Positions 4,691-6,315 of a DNA stretch of 6,315 nt are shown one piece after another. The DNA is taken from the NCBI GenBank assembly GCA_028678885.1, contig JAJRCP010000044.1, positions 1 through 6,315 on the forward strand, written 5' to 3'. This stretch comes from Methanomicrobiales archaeon (GTDB lineage: Archaea > Halobacteriota > Methanomicrobia > Methanomicrobiales > JACTUA01). Made by a program: the position numbers and the translations under genes. The notes beneath the pieces are model-generated. The model saw only the letters and a list, made by a program, of their open reading frames with translations, searched no databases and was not told the origin of the DNA. Every line of letters starts with the position of its first letter. The stretch's first letter is position 1.

Positions 4691-6283
4691 TTGAAATATA
4701 TTATTGTTACCGGCGGTGTGATGAGTGGCCTTGGGAAGGGCATAACCACTGCCTCGATTGGGCGTATTTTAAAGAACAGGAGGTTCGAAGTCACCGCGGT
4801 AAAGATCGATCCATATTTGAATATTGATGCGGGGACGATGAATCCTGCCCAGCACGGAGAGGTCTTCGTGCTGAACGATGGGAGCGAAGTGGATCTAGAT
4901 TTGGGAAACTATGAACGATTCCTGGATATCAATCTTAACGCATCCCATAACATCACCACCGGAAAAGTATACCGAAACGTGATAGAGAAAGAGAGGAGAG
5001 GAGATTATCTGGGCAGTACCGTCCAGATCATCCCCCACATCACCGATGAGATTAAGAGCTCCATCAGAAAAGCGGCGTGTCAGAAGATCAACGGGACTGA
5101 ACCGGAAATCTGCCTTGTTGAAGTGGGAGGAACGGTGGGTGACATTGAGAGTATGCCGTTTCTGGAGGCGGTCCGCCAGATGAGGGGGGAGCTTCCCTCT
5201 CAGGATCTAGTGTTAATACATGTCACGCTGGTACCGATCGATACCATGGGTGAACTGAAAACGAAACCCACTCAGCATTCGGTAAAAGCGCTTCGGGAGG
5301 TGGGGATACAGCCCGATTTCATCGTCGCAAGGAGCACACGGACGACAGATTACAGCACCAAGAAGAAGATATCGGCGTTCTGTGATGTTCCTCCGGAAGC
5401 GGTGATCAGCGCTGCCACGGTACCGGACATCTATGAAGTACCCCTGGAACTGGAACGGGAAGGGCTTGCAGACGTGCTTTGTGATCGTCTGCATCTGGAA
5501 AAAAGGGAACCGGAGACTTCTTGGTACCGCACAGTTATGAAGGAATATTCGGAGAGTGTCGCGGTTGCCATCGTAAGTAAGTATGGAATCGAGGATGTGT
5601 ACATCAGTATCAAAGAGGCTCTCAAGCACGCGGGGAGAGCCCTCTCCACTCAGGTAGAGATCGTCTGGATGGATGCTGAGCACCTGGACAAAACAGTTCT
5701 CGCTGCGATAGACGGGATCCTTGTACCGGGAGGATTTGGATCGCGGGGTGTGAAAGGAAAGCTCGAGGCTATCCAGTTCGCCCGTACAAACGCTATTCCC
5801 TACCTGGGACTCTGTTTCGGATTCCAGCTTGCAGTGATCGAGTATGCACAACACATGCTGGGTTGGAGCAATGCGATCAGTGAGGAGATTGGGAACGGAA
5901 GATATGTCATCGCGATTCTTCCCGAGCAGCACAGTGTGACCGAGCTTGGGGGAACCATGAGACTGGGGAATTATCCCATCACCGTCAAGGAGGGGACCCT
6001 AATCCATCAGTTGTATGGAAAACAGGAGATCATCGAAAGGCACCGCCACCGGTACGAGGTGAATCCTCAGTATATTGACGATTTGAGGCAGGCAGGACTG
6101 GTATTTTCTTCACAGAATGGAGACCGGATGGAGTCCCTTGAAATCTCTGGACATCCATTCTTCCTAGCCACCCAATTCCACCCGGAGTTCACTTCACGTC
6201 CTGCCCATCCCTCCCCTCCCTTCATCGGATTTGTCCATGCGGCAAAAGAAAGGAAGGCGGCAGGACATGGGAAGAGTGGCTGA
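4691..6283 (+). CDS. pyrG: CTP synthase (glutamine-hydrolysing)
   Basis: This 530-residue cytosolic enzyme makes CTP from UTP, ATP and glutamine, the last step of pyrimidine nucleotide synthesis, and works as a tetramer. The N-terminal amidoligase domain (about 1-270) has the P-loop GGVMSGLGKGI (8-18), KIDPYLNIDAGTMNPAQHGE (38-57) and EVGGTVGDIES (144-154). The C-terminal class I glutaminase domain (about 288-525) has PGGFGSRG, the nucleophile C375 in GLCFGFQ, and the completing H497 and E499 in TQFHPEF. Length is normal and both domains are complete. The start is TTG at 4691: it gives the standard MKYIIVTGG beginning, GGTGAG lies 6 nt upstream, and no ATG or GTG precedes it in frame. Around the nucleophile, GLCFGFQ replaces the commoner G-I-C-L/Y-G-M-Q, and GVKGK replaces GVEGK; catalytic residues are kept. 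The probable guaA follows after 2 bp, so the two amidation enzymes are likely co-expressed. Confidence 0.98.
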   Translation: MKYIIVTGGVMSGLGKGITTASIGRILKNRRFEVTAVKIDPYLNIDAGTMNPAQHGEVFVLNDGSEVDLDLGNYERFLDINLNASHNITTGKVYRNVIEKERRGDYLGSTVQIIPHITDEIKSSIRKAACQKINGTEPEICLVEVGGTVGDIESMPFLEAVRQMRGELPSQDLVLIHVTLVPIDTMGELKTKPTQHSVKALREVGIQPDFIVARSTRTTDYSTKKKISAFCDVPPEAVISAATVPDIYEVPLELEREGLADVLCDRLHLEKREPETSWYRTVMKEYSESVAVAIVSKYGIEDVYISIKEALKHAGRALSTQVEIVWMDAEHLDKTVLAAIDGILVPGGFGSRGVKGKLEAIQFARTNAIPYLGLCFGFQLAVIEYAQHMLGWSNAISEEIGNGRYVIAILPEQHSVTELGGTMRLGNYPITVKEGTLIHQLYGKQEIIERHRHRYEVNPQYIDDLRQAGLVFSSQNGDRMESLEISGHPFFLATQFHPEFTSRPAHPSPPFIGFVHAAKERKAAGHGKSG

Positions 6284-6285
6284 CC

Positions 6286-6315
6286 ATGGTGGATGTGGAG
6301 TCCTTTCTCGAGCAA
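6286..6315 (+). CDS. guaA: Probable GMP synthase ATP-pyrophosphatase subunit, 5' end only
   Basis: ATG at 6286, 2 bp after the pyrG stop, opens a frame reading MVDVESFLEQ to the window edge. This is the typical beginning of the archaeal GMP synthase subunit B (the ATP-pyrophosphatase half), which converts XMP to GMP with ammonia supplied by a separate glutaminase subunit. Ten residues cannot show the SGGVDSS loop, so identity rests on the N-terminal pattern and the pyrG neighbourhood. No strong ribosome site is seen (only a purine stretch GGGAAGAG at 6270-6277), and the 2-bp spacing suggests translational coupling. Confidence 0.6.
   Translation, partial: MVDVESFLEQ

Noticed and set aside
5213..5932. 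239-codon minus-strand frame opposite pyrG
   Set aside because: It is a shadow of CTP synthase, Cys- and His-rich without metal-site spacing.

Overview
The window looks like a piece of a euryarchaeal chromosome. The closest match I can suggest from memory is a methanogen of the Methanomicrobiales type, which is inference and not a database result. The evidence is: a CTP synthase directly followed by the start of what reads as the free-standing ATP-pyrophosphatase subunit of an archaeal two-subunit GMP synthase; TATA-like boxes about 25-40 bp upstream of starts; Shine-Dalgarno matches to an archaeal 16S tail (GGTGA, GAGG, TGATC); T-run terminators; and a TTG start. Genes have balanced base composition with an archaeal/bacterial-style codon mix, and the spacers are visibly richer in A+T.

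Left third (1-2851): a copper module. After a leader of about 266 bp with T-runs and a 23-nt near-perfect palindrome (186-208) comes a complete CPx-type P1B ATPase with two N-terminal heavy-metal-binding domains (copA-like, 267-2699). It is followed, 8 bp later, by a 47-residue YHS-domain protein (2708-2851) whose ribosome site overlaps the copA stop. The two are very likely one metal-export unit: the ATPase pumps Cu+ out of the cytosol, and the small cysteine protein may bind metal beside it.

Middle (2852-4162): a degraded, gene-poor stretch of about 1.3 kb. It contains a short-chain dehydrogenase gene that keeps its promoter and ribosome site but has lost an internal block and its C-terminal half (3165-3533). 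It also contains two small reading frames interrupted by single stops (2953-3168 and 3544-3690), a possible insertion-sequence end scar (about 3484-3511), and one plausible intact 77-residue helical protein on the minus strand (3862-4095) that I do not recognise. The minus gene diverges from the next plus-strand gene across 67 bp holding an A/T tract that could serve as a TATA box for both.

Right half (4163-6315): a PaaI-like hotdog thioesterase (4163-4585), a clear hairpin-plus-T-run terminator (4612-4632), then a complete CTP synthase pyrG (4691-6283, TTG start) and the first ten codons of a probable guaA (GMP synthase ATPase subunit). The last two are 2 bp apart and so probably co-transcribed, joining the final amination steps of CTP and GMP synthesis. 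No CRISPR array, tRNA or rRNA gene was seen, and I found no convincing undescribed multi-gene system. The least explained elements are the palindrome in front of copA, the minus-strand small gene, and the relic-rich middle.
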